A stretch of DNA of 64,000 nt from Setophaga petechia (taxonomy: Eukaryota > Chordata > Aves > Passeriformes > Parulidae), in NCBI GenBank assembly GCA_024362935.1, contig JANCRA010000001.1:49573501-49637500 (forward strand), in the 5' to 3' direction. Shown piece after piece: positions 46,530 through 58,260 of the stretch. Every line of letters begins with the position of its first letter. Position 1 is the first letter of the stretch. The notes beneath the pieces were generated by a model. It was not told the DNA's origin. It saw nothing but the letters and a program-made list of their open reading frames with translations, and made no database searches. The position numbers and the translations under genes are program-made.

Positions 46530-49500
46530 CATACTACAGTTCCCCCTTTCACTGGGCCAATAAAGAGTCGTGTTAGTCATTCAATATCATTAAAGTTTTC
46601 TGTAGTTCCTGAACACACTGACAGAACAAATTTCCCCCTAAGTCAGAGACTTAAAGCAGAGAGCACCAGAAGCCATTTGGATTGGCACTGACAGACAGCA
46701 CACACAATACATTTGTGTCTCAACTCAAGAAGAAGTTGGTCTTCTGTATGTTGGCTAAAGCTTAAAGGCAAAATATTTAATATTTCCCCTCCACAGCAAG
46801 GACAGGTAAATTGTAATAACAATCCAAGGACCAAATCAGTGACTATTTTCAATACTGGCAGCACTAGAAAGGAGCTTGCTATTCAGGCCTGATTCTAAGG
46901 AGCTGTGTTACCAATAAGTTGCTTTTCCTGGAGGTGAGAGTAGAAGTGTTCACTTTCTCAAACATATTAATGAAAATAGGACATATTTCTGTGTAAAAAA
47001 AAAAAAAAAAAAAGTTTTTCAAAACTTGATTATAGTTAAAATTAGCTGTTGAATTTGCAGATGTCATCTCAGTTTAAAGACCTCACTGGAAAAATGTTTC
47101 CATAGCAGATATGTAAATCTTTATTTGGTGTCTATATTGAATGTCTTTTGTTTTCTTCCAATCCATTTTAAAATATCTAACTATTGGGTTTTATATTCTC
47201 AGTTTTGAAAAGATATTAGATCAATCTTCAGCTGACAAAACTGGTCAACAAAAATATTCAGCAGCCTGAAGGCAAAACATTTTGAATTAAAAAAAATAAA
47301 GCTTCATAATATACAGACAAGGACTGTACATAATCCCCTGTGAGCCTTCTTCAGCATTTTTCAGAGAAACAAATAGCTGAAAGAATGTAAAAAATGCTAA
47401 GGGAAATTTATACTCAAACAATTTCACTAACTCCCAACAAATTCGAATTTATTGCAATAAAGCACTGTCTTGCAATGCAACAGAATTGCACTGATGACAC
47501 TGCTAATGCTTATCAGAAAATGCCGTTCCCTTTAAATCATCAACAGCATATAAAGCCCAGCAAAGTTACACGACACAGAAACAGTTTCTAAATTTATGTG
47601 TCAAAAAAGGTGCATCTAAGAAAGAGCCAGCAATTGAACACCATCAATTTCACGTTTTCATCACAAACTTTAAACTTCTCCCTAATTTAGCAATATAAAG
47701 GTTGTATACAACATAACTGATAGAAAATAACATTTGCCTTTAATGCCAAACCTTGTAAGACTTGGTAGTTTCAAATGGGGTTTAGTTTCAAATGTGAATG
47801 TCAAAACAAAAGCTGAGCAGGTTGGAAAGAATCAATGCAGTAAATAAATACAACTTAAACATTAACCTTAAAGATGAAACCTGAGCAACATTTGTCAGAC
47901 TGAATAAAATTTTATTAACTGTTAGAATTTATATATTTGCTTGTTTTCTCACTTCATAGTAAAGCAATAGCAAGGCTAAAAGCAGTATGACCACAAAAGT
48001 ATTTGGGAGCAGAAAAGTTACCTTGCAATGGTGCTGATGTAGCTCATAAACTTTCTTTTTCAACCCATAACTGTAATTTTTGTCATTAAGTATGACAGCA
48101 GAGAAAAGCTTTGAACACAACAAAATCTGCCATAACCAGAACTGAAATACCCACACTGTAGAAGGCTTCAGGCATGGGCAGATGTTTGGGGATGGGGCTA
48201 TGAGATTCTTCTACTTCTGTATCTATAGTAAACTTAAGCCTGCATTAAAAATCTTACCTACATGTTACCAGGAAACAATCAGCTTTCTTGACTCATTTTG
48301 TAGATAAGAAAATATAGTATCAGTGAAAAATGACCCAGAGATATCTGTTCTGTATTTGGCTTTTGGGTTTTTTTTTCACCAGGAAGTGAACGAACAAGTA
48401 AGAAAGGAGCAAACAATGTAGAATTTTTTGAGACTTATGTTTGCTTAACTATAAAAAAACTCCAGCTGAGGATTGCAGTTTTCAAGAAACCTTTCACCTC
48501 ATATGGTATTACTGGGAGCTCTCACAAGTACAGGCTCCAAGAGCAGTCTGAGCTAACACAGAAAGGTCGAGCTATGCAAGTCCAAGGAATATGAAATCCA
48601 TGGAAAACAAATGTTTAGCCCACATAGAGGATTTCCTGGGGGGCACTTGAACACTGGAAAAAAGAAAAGCAAAGCAGCATGATGCTGCTTCTGCAGCTGA
48701 GCTTTCTGCCTGTGCAGTGCCTCTTTGCTAAGCTGCCCTGAGCACAGGCCAAAGAGATTTAAATGCCCAGCCTTCAACCCCATTTGCACTGCCCCAGGAA
48801 ACCAGGGCTCCTAACTGAGCTCCACTTGGGGAAAATACTGTTCCCCCCAGACCTCTCTGGCTAACTAACAAGGAAATCTTTGAGCACACACAGGGTGAGG
48901 CGGCTGCTCCTCTGAGATGCATCTTAACAGCATCTTGAGCAGTCCTGCCACTTCATTCTGGGATTCTTACAGCAGCCCCGCTGTTGGAAAACATTCCCAA
49001 CCCAAAAATTATCAAAAAGAAACAAGAAGACAGAGACTTAGGATATTAACAAAAATAATAAAAATCTGAAATGTTTGCTCCATCCATCATTTTTCTAAGT
49101 GTTACTCTTCCTCTTATTCTCTTTCCCCTCCCTTTTCCAAGAAAACTTACCCTGTTTTTTCCTAGATGACATTTCTGTTGCAACATTTGAGGACGATAAC
49201 TGATTGAGAGGGAATAATGAAATGGAGATCAGTATTTCAGCCTTCTTGGTTACCTTATATTGTCACTTCCAGAAAAAAAAAAAAAGATACCCTGCCAATG
49301 AGCTCCTGAATACATACTTAGCTGACAGAATAATAGGTTTGACATTCAAGTATAGTGTGTAGAATGTTCAACTCTCTTCAATGTCAGCCTATTTACTTAA
49401 ATAATTTTGCTTTTAAAATCTCTGCGTGCTTACCATCATTCCTCACAAATACCCCCAGGATAAAATCCCCAACCATACTTGTTTATTGATCAAACTTCAA

Positions 49501-52500
49501 CAGGTCCACAAGCTTTCCACGTTCCCATTCGCCCAAAGAGACCACATGGAGGGAGAAGGAAAAGTTGTGACCAGGCCCCACATTTCCTTTCAGGATAGAG
49601 GCAGTTAAAGAGGCTCGGAGTTGAATTTTATCTTGAAATGAAATAAACACATCTAAAGACTAGAAAACCCTCTTGGCTTCAAAATTACAGGCACAGTCAG
49701 AGGAAGAAAAGATACACTTCAAAGTTAATTGAAGTAATTAGTGGTACTTTGAAGACAAAAAACTGTATTTAGCAAGATGTAAAAAAATGATTAATGAATT
49801 GGTCAACACACTGACTTCCCAGGTTGATGAAAGTTCATTAAATAAAATGACATCATTTGCCATGGAAAATCAAATTTTTCAGGATAGCACACTTGAACTA
49901 TAAAAGTTTTTTTCTATTTAAGATTATCACTGTATCTGATTAACCATATCTACTGTTTATTGCATGCTTTCAATAATAAATTCCTAATTGTAGTAATCCC
50001 AGTAAGGGTGATGAAGATTTTAGATAGAATTAGATAAATTATTATAGCTTCACTACTTAGTACACCTGTGTTAATATCATTCCTAATCTCTTTTTTGTGA
50101 GCAAAAATACGCATCACACTGAAGTATATACTTTTTTCCTTTTTTTTTAATAGAATCCATACATAGGTTGGGGATAAAAAGATGAAATATAAGAAACTGC
50201 TGCTGAAAAAGCTGTATTGAGTCTCTAGCTATTCTGTAAGTCTTTTGTAAATATTCTCATAGAAAGAATTCAAACTAGATGATGTAATGGATTAATTTGC
50301 TTCAGCAACTGCATAGCTCCAGACACAATCCATCTAAAACATAATTAAAATACATTTGGTAGATCTGAGGCTAAGCTTTTTGAGAACAACAGATTACATT
50401 AGAAAGATTTTAATGAGGCCAGAGCTGATTACATCCTTGCTTCCTCTTTTAGATAGGGACTGGGGAATCCTCTGAATGAGGTTAACATACTATTTACCAG
50501 CTAGAAGTATATGGAAAACAAGAAAAAGGGACTAAAATATTCATGGGGCCTTTTGAGTTTTTATCAGTATAAAATGAAGGTGTTTAGCATGTATTGACTT
50601 CACCAGTAGAAAAGCAAGCGGCTGTTACGTATCACTGTCAGCAGGGTACTATTATCTATGGATTATTACTGTATCATTTCCACAAAATACTGCTGTTTTC
50701 ATATTATGTCAGGCATGTTTTAGTATGCATCATCCTCCAAAGACTAACTAAATGCCAAGTATGCGGTGAAATAGAAAGTGTTTGGGTAGAAATGTGCCAC
50801 ACTCCTGAAGTAATTTACATGAATTTGAATTCACATTAGCAATTTTAAATACACTCTGATACCTCTAGATGAAAAGCATTGAGTCTTCTGTGGGATGACA
50901 CGATGCTTTCATAATTATCAAGATGAATTGAAGATGACAGTGGTAAGGTCTTCCTCAAAACCCACATGCTGTGGGTTGCCAATTCCCAGACTTGTCAAAT
51001 ATTTTCTATTTCTTTAATTTTAGGTGAATCACAGCTAATTTCTTTAATATCTTTGGCAGATTTGGGAATGTAGTTATATTCAATATTTACTCTATGCCTA
51101 CAAACTGGAGATAATTTATTCTTTATTCTACTACCATGCTACATGGATGCATTCATTAACATTTGGGGTTGATCTCATGTTAGAGTGGCAGAGATCATAT
51201 TACTAATCTCAGTGTTAATGATCTAACACTTAAAAATTTCAAAATCATCTGATAAATGTCCAGATGTTCAAAAGGATTTGTCACCTGTTACAGACACCCA
51301 GCCAGCCCCTCCTTTTCCCCCAGAACTAGAAACCCAGGCCATTGGTTTTGACCTCTCCTATGAAATCACAAGACCAAGTGTTTTGTTGGTTTTTGTTTGC
51401 TTTAAAGCCTACCCTAAACCATCTCACAGAAAGAAAAGGTAAAATGGAGTATTTGGAATAAATGATACCCCTTTGTCTTTTCATAAAACCCACAGGAAAA
51501 GTGCAGGCAGTCACAAGAGGTGATCTGGGACTTGATGAATTCGGTGGTTCCTTAACAATGTCGTCAGGTTATCAGGCAGTAAATCTTCACTGGCTCACTG
51601 GAACAGTGTGATTCCCTACCAGGATAACTACAGAGCAGGATGAATACTGACTATTTAAACTTCCCCCACTGTCACTCTGCAGAACTCCTCGAAACCTGCA
51701 GCTCCCACAGCCTCTTCAGTATATGATTATAGATTTTTAAGATATTACATAATTACTACTTAACACACAGTGTTGCACCTAGTTGCTATCTTATTTCAAA
51801 ATTTTATTGCTGAAATACCCATTGTAGATCACTTAGGCAAATTATCTAATACTATATACAAAGAGTTTAATACTGTGTTTCATCTTAAACATTTACACCA
51901 TGACAGAGTTGCAAATTACCACAATGATATGCTCACTTGGCATTTTAAAACTGAAGCCATCTTTCCAACAGAAAGATGCAGATGAATATGCACACAATAG
52001 CTCTTAAGGCTGATTGAAAGATTAAAATGTTTATTATGGTAGTTTAAAAAATCATGCTAAAAAAGACTATGAGGCTTACCTTCAAGCAGATCATAGTCAA
52101 GGGAAACTAAGTCTCAATGTTCATTTGTTAGATGCTTGAAATTAGGCACAACTGAAGTACCAGACACATATTGCAGAAGAAATTAGCTGACCCAGTGACC
52201 ACCATTAGAACTGGATTTTTTTAGCAATATTTTTCAGGCTAGACCTATAATATCTCACAATACTGTGAAACTGTTCTGATACTATGAAAATTTACCATCC
52301 AGCAACACCTAAAAACATTTCTCAAGAAATAAAATAATTTTTCAACAGCACAGTTGAGTAAGTTTAAAAACCCCAACAGATCACAAGAGTTAGGAATAGC
52401 AAAGGTCTTCAAACACAAAGATGCATCTCGCACACACTGAATGCAAGTTGGAAACACTTTGAGCAAGAGTTCATGACATGCAGGCAGGCTCTGTGCCAGC

Positions 52501-52547
52501 GAGCCCACAATCACTCAGCATAAAACTAAAGACAAGGGAGCAAATTT
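46525..52547. other. AT-rich non-coding stretch
   Basis: No gene recognised apart from the candidate exon at 48022-48155. A 16-base segment with excellent acceptor (CTTCTACTCTCACCTCCAG) and fair donor lies at 46912-46927 on the minus strand. A-runs are at about 46997-47012 and 49274-49285. The 48550-48960 part is GC-richer with overlapping open frames on both strands and no motif. Confidence 0.5.
48022..48155 (-). other. Candidate coding exon, 44 codons (unidentified gene)
   Basis: Minus strand. Two overlapping acceptors are possible: CATGCCTGAAGCCTTCTACAG (exon from 48155) or GGTATTTCAG (exon from 48141). The donor is CATTGCAAG|GTAACT. The 134 bases are open in one frame and end in phase 0; the peptide contains LWQILLCSKLFSAVILNDKN and GLKKKVYELHQHHCK. 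No family is recognised. It lies 4.4 kb to the left of the CpG island, the right side for a minus-strand gene starting there. Chance remains a real alternative. Confidence 0.25.
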
Positions 52548-52870
52548 ACGGTGACCCAGCAACGCGACACCGCCGCACAGAAAATCAGCATTTTTCAGGC
52601 GGGGACACGCTTGCCTCGTGTGCACTCCCAGCCGGCCAAAGCAGGAGGGCTGTAAGCAGCGCCTGAGCCTGAGGAAATTCTCTGTTCAGAGGGAATTGCA
52701 GGGCAGGTTAAGGGCTGTGCTTGCCACATTCACACAGCCCGGGGGCTGCTCGGAGCGCGGGCTGCGGGAGCCGCTCTACAACGCGCTCGGGTAGAAGTGT
52801 CAGATAAAGAGGGGTCGGATAAAGAGGCACCAGATGAAGAGGTGTCGGATAAAGAGGTGTCCCAGCGAGA
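52548..52870. promoter_or_regulatory. CpG island (promoter-like)
   Basis: About 22 CpG dinucleotides lie in roughly 320 bases, including ACGCGACACCGCCGC, GCTCGGAGCGCGGGCTGCGG and AACGCGCTCGGG. Elsewhere in the window CpG is rare. In birds and other vertebrates such an isolated unmethylated-type island usually marks a pol II promoter or a first exon. I see no TATA box or convincing first exon on either strand, so direction is unknown. Leftward transcription would suit the minus-strand candidate exons. The island grades into a 15 bp tandem repeat on its right side. Confidence 0.7.
52797..52860 (+). repeat. 15 bp tandem repeat, four units plus a partial unit
   Basis: Units are GTGTCAGATAAAGAG, GGGTCGGATAAAGAG, GCACCAGATGAAGAG and GTGTCGGATAAAGAG, followed by a broken GTGTC. 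The period is a multiple of three and the plus strand is open from 52656 to 53027 (123 codons, stop before and after), so the array would read as a pentapeptide repeat (V/G-S-D-K-E). That frame has no ATG before the repeat, so translation would need an upstream spliced start. Confidence 0.85.
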
Positions 52871-55800
52871 ACTGAGCAAAACCAGAGCAATACACAGGTC
52901 AGACTGGGAAAGGAGGAAGGCCAAGAGAAAGAGTCAATCACTAGGACTCCTCAGCAAACAAAGGATGTCATGTACATCCTTTGTTTTGCCACCAGGATCT
53001 TCTAAATATCTCAATTCAACAGATTAAGACCTCAAGATCTGCTTAACTTTTAGGTGTGCCACAATATACAGAATATTCTATATATAGAATGACCTATTCT
53101 ATATATAGAATTAACTCCACTTTAAAAAAAAAAATCAGGAACAACTAATATGGGAATTTTGCAATTAAACACTAAAGCTTTTCTTTATTATAAATAATTT
53201 CTATGATAAAATGTTGAATAGTACTTTAGGTATGAAAATTCCTCCACCACAAAAATTTAAATTTACACTGTAAATGTTGAGCATTCTTTCAATTCAAGTT
53301 GCACAGAGAAAGTCTGCTTATCCTCTTCCATATAATTGGCCATTCAAATACTAAACTTATTGATTTTCCTTCTGGGGGAGAAAAGTGTTTCTAGTGATGA
53401 TGCAGAAGTGTGTAAAAATATAATAATAACAGGAAGATTATTTTTTATTGGGATTAGTACATCTTTGAGCAAAGCTAAGAAACCCAACTACATATGATTT
53501 AAAGGCTTAACTTGGTACATAAAGAATAATTCTCAAAATTTTGGGTTTTATTAATTCCGAGGACATATGCCCCAATTTTTACTTCACTAGGCTATTTACA
53601 TTTCGTAATTCCTTTCCTTTTTATATTTTAATTAACTGATATTCAAATTTGCTTGAATTCTATTAGCTTTTTATGAATGGGAGGATGAAGGCTGTGACTT
53701 ATTCACTACTTCTTGTAAGACTCAAAGGCGTAAAACTTGTCCTTTGATTCCACTGATCTGGTGTGACCTTGGGAAAACCAAATCAACCCACACCACAGTT
53801 AACTTCAGGCCTTCGCATGAGCATTTGACACTGGGTCACTTCAAGAATCTCCATTCTCAATATGGGAAGAGAGTATGACCCTTTCCTGAATGTTTCAGAT
53901 TTTTAACGTGGAACATAAAAATAAAATAAAGCAACATATAGCTATTTGACTTTAAAAAAGTGAAATATTGGAGAAGATTTGGCATGCATGAATGTTCCAA
54001 TAATATTGAAAAAGTCACACTCACTTTTAACTTCTTTTTCATTTCCTATTTGCCCCTTTGGTTTGTTTTCTCTGCAAATGTACACTGAGACATATTTACT
54101 TAGTTCTCTTCTCTACTTAGTTTCCCTAATCAGTTTTGACTGCATACTTGTAGTTCAGTGAGGCACGGAAGAAGGAAAGAACATTTCTCATTTCAGAAAC
54201 TTTCAAAGATCTTTTGTTTCATATAAATAGGTAAGTTACAAAATTGCTTAATGAGAAACAGGCAGCTTTCTGGCACCCCATTGAATATAAATCAGCAGTT
54301 GCCTTTTTACATTGCACCTCAGTGATACCTTCACGTGCGAGAAGTTCTCCTGTGCAATTTATGTGAGGGAGAAAGCCCAGCCTACACAACAAAAAATAAA
54401 TTTTAAAAATTGCTGAAATTCTTTCAATGACTGCTAAGCACTATTGCCCATATTTTTAGTAGCAGTGAGGCTCCAGGTAAGTGATGTATCATTCAGGACC
54501 TATACCTATGGCCACCAGCACTCACAGAGTTACTGGTAATATTTAGCTAGATCCCAGTGATGGCTCTTGTCTAGGGTTTTTTACATAGTACTAATAACAA
54601 AGCATATGCACAGTGCAAGTGTGTATGTGTGTATGTATGGGTGACCAGGGCTGAAGTGGAGCACCCATTCCTGAGCACATTTGATCTCTACAAAAGGAAG
54701 GGCTTCCAGCTTTCTTCCAAGGAACTGTACATAATATTTCAAGACTATTTCCTTTAAAAGTAGGAAATTACATTTTGCAGTTTCTACTAATAATAGAACT
54801 AGAGAGATAAAGGAGAGCTACAAAGAACTGTTCACATAATTAAAGATTTTTATAAATAATCCCTCACTTTGCTATGCAGCTGAATTTTCTGACAAAGTCA
54901 GAAAGGAAATTATGTCCCTTCTACTAAGCACTGTGAGAGGTTCAAGAAAGGTACAAAGGGCTTTATTTCCTATTCCACTCCAGAAGTGTTAGGAATTGTT
55001 TCTTTAGTCCTCTGTTATATAGATCTATAAAAGAGATTATATATCTCGTATATCATATAGGCTTTTTGTTCCTTTGAATTATTTGTTTCAAAGACCTTGA
55101 CCTTCGCAACTCTTACTGTTTGTATGCAGACAGAACCAGTTTTTCAGTGCAAATCCTCTCTGCTCATGAATGAGACCTCACATTCTAGGATGACAAGCCA
55201 AGTCCCACCACTCCTGTGAGAATCTCCACTGCTTAGCATGAAAGGTTGCAGAAGTTCTCATGCATGCATGAAGACTTTTTCTTGAACAAAGTGAAAAGAA
55301 AGAAGCCATACCACTAAACAACAGTGCCGATCATCCCATGCTCACCCGGGAAATCCCAAACCAAGGTCCTGAACAGCCAATTTAGGCTGCCAAATTAGTC
55401 TGTAGATTGAAGTTAGATCTTCAGCAGAGGACAGTGGCCTAGGTGCTGTGCTGTTGCACAGATGAATTTTTTTCCCTCTGCCTGGCATTATCCCAAATAA
55501 TGAAACATTAAATGATGTCACTCACCTACAGCACAGGACAGAAAGGTTCAAACACCAGACCTAATGAGTAGTTAATTACTAATACAACATGACACACTTA
55601 CAAATTAGAGGATTTTAAAGAAGACAAATCAGGAACGTATTCAGGCATATTCAAAATGAGGGTTTGAATCAGGCATAGTGGAAATACACATCTTAGCTTT
55701 CTGTATCCATACTTTTTGGCCTTCACTTTTGATGCAAAATCTTAACACTACTAAAACTTGCAGGAGTTTTACTAAAGACAGCTTTGTTTTGGCAAACCTT

Positions 55801-58260
55801 CCTGTTCTTAGAAGCAACATTTATTTTTCTCCTAACTTATTTCAAATATTATTGGGAATTTGAACTGCAAGAATTAGATACTTTTAGATGCAGATTGTCT
55901 GAAAAAAAGGAGATGCGCATTTCAGATTGACACAAACAACTATCTACTTGCTCAAATAACCTAAACATAAAACTAATTGATCTGGGACACATCTCTAATC
56001 TCAAATGAACACAAAGCAAGCCCACTGCACAAACCACAAAAACAATAAAGTGGGTCTAGCCTGGAGACTGGAAAAATCCTAGAAAACCCTTCTGGAAAAT
56101 GCAAAAGGTTAGAGAAGTATACAAGGAAGCTGAGAGGGTGCACCTGACCAGCAGGAGCAGCAGCTTGGTCAGCAGTTGACCACAAGGTTTCACTGGTATC
56201 AACAAGTTGAAAAGTTGAAAACAGAGAGAAAAGAACACACACCTGGTTACAACATAAGTTTTGTATTTAAGGATTTGAAAACCACATCAAGTTTAATATA
56301 AAGATGTCCAGTGGTATGGCACTTGTGCCAATGGCATGAGGCATGTAATTTTTTTAGATTTTAGGCGGCTTTTCACTACTTTTTAATAGATCATGTAGAA
56401 ATTGCACATTTCCATTGAATAAGTATAGCCTTGTTTATTTCCTCCCTATTTTACAAATCAGTCTTTATTAATATTTATACCATGAAGACTTTCAATAACT
56501 GAGAGGGAAAAGAATTCACAGCTATCTCTTTTGCTGATAAATGCTCACCTTATCTTAGAAAACACTATTTGTCCTCCTGTCTGATACATGTTAGCATCCC
56601 TGTGCAGAGAAAGAATCTATCTTGGAATTGTACAGTGCATATAACCAGCTCCTCAAGAACTGATTTCTAATCAAAGGGAAAACCACACATGTACAGCATT
56701 CAACTGTTTTCATAGGAGAACCTTCTTTTCACTGCATAATCTCTGTGCACATATTGAAGCTCTTTGTGATATGAAAGGAACATGTTCTGTCACTTTAAAA
56801 ATCAATCAGTGGAAAATGGGTAACGTGAAAACAGGACAGGCAAGCAGCGTGCTGTAGTGGAATAAGCAATAGCCAGAGAAGGCATTATTCTGAGTTTCCC
56901 AGCATCAGTTCACAAAAGCTTATCTCCTGCCCTGCGTTAATCAAGGCCTCTGACACCGACTTTGCAGTGATAACAACAACAGCAGTAAAAAAGGGTTTGG
57001 TGCTCAGCCCCATGTCTGCTGTTGTGCTTTTCTGACAGCTATGACAGCCTCCACTTCCCATGATGGTTGGGGTTAAATAGCCAACAACAGACAACTTGCA
57101 GTGCACTGCTAGAACTGTTCAACCATAAAATAAACATCGCTTAGCACGTTTTAAATAAATACTAAAGAATTAGAGAGCACATGGTAGAAACATTAATCTC
57201 ATAATCCTCCTAGCATGTCTGCTGTTTATATGAACACAGACAGGGGGCTGATGGCTGCCATCAGCTCCAGCCTTGAAATATACTCAGGTCCTAACTTTAA
57301 ACAGCAATGAATAATCACATTCTTCCTGAAGCGTTGGATCTGGCTTAGTTGTTCAGAACAGGCTGCAACTGATGAAGGTGAGATGTGCTTAAGACCAGCC
57401 TGGATACATAACAAATAGAGGACGCAGCTATTGTGGCCAGAATCCCTGATAAAAAGAATAAATATCTTCCCACTTTGTGTTTGGAAAAGGTGTCAAGCAC
57501 ACAACTGACTGCTATATCCAGATTTCTGCCTATAAAACATTCACACAGTATGACTCCATTAATAGGTACTCTACAATCCTCCAGTGCTTCTCTTTTACAC
57601 CTCTTCCTAGAGAGCATAAGCAGCTGCTTGGTGTGATGCACCAAACCCACATATGTGTCCTTAGGATTTGACATGCAGTAGCTAAAGGAAACCTTTTCTC
57701 CAAATCAAAATGTCACAAACCAAGCATACGTATTGATCTTTGCTGTGAATATGATGCTCATGACAAAACCTAATTTTATTTCATTTAAAATAATGGCAAA
57801 CTATGAAAGCAAACCAGACCAGATTTATGTTGATATTTAAAAGTCTTCTGAGGTCTTCTCTGATCCATTAGCTGCTGTCTGTCAAAATAGTGGATGTGCT
57901 GTGCACAAATGCATGCAGGATGAAAAGCTGCAGCTGATTTATGTTTTTATTACTTGACAGTAGCAGAGTGTAACACAGATCAGAAAATGCAATCTCTCAA
58001 ATGATTTAGATGTGGATGATTTTTATGTCATTAACATATTATAACCAGAGCTCAGAGGTGATCTTTGAACTGCAAGCATTATTTCCAATCAAATGGAAAC
58101 TCACATTGCTTAGTCTTGAAAATAAATTAAATAATCCCTTCCATAAGGAATCAAATCCCGCTTCTACCTGTAAACTCCTTGGTACTTGGTTTCCCATAAT
58201 TGCCATCGAGGTTTCCACAGTAGGACTAGTATATCCTATATATAATCATTTTTAATATTT
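52871..58260. other. AT-rich non-coding stretch
   Basis: No gene recognised. A weak match to the core of an ancient MIR-type SINE (GGTGTGACCTTGGGAAA at about 53760-53776) is noted. A perfect palindrome TCATGCATGCATGA lies at 55258-55271 and a (TG/TATG) simple repeat at about 54618-54640. Open frames up to 109 codons (57345-57674, minus) lack motifs. Confidence 0.5.
53075..53111. repeat. Duplicated perfect 16 bp palindrome
   Basis: ATTCTATATATAGAAT, a perfect palindrome, occurs at 53075-53090 and again at 53096-53111, spaced 21 bases from start to start with GACCT between them. It lies 200 bases right of the CpG island. Confidence 0.95.

Noticed and set aside
48150..48185. AGAAGGCTTCAGGCATGGGCAG resembling the LTR internal unit at 34.8 kb
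   Set aside because: Only about 20 bases agree and neither the TATA region nor other LTR parts are present nearby, so a second LTR copy is not supported.
52478..52666. 62-codon ATG-started frame running into the CpG island (plus)
   Set aside because: Composition is only what the CpG-rich DNA forces, with no motif, and the frame ends without a donor. Possible but unsupported as a gene.
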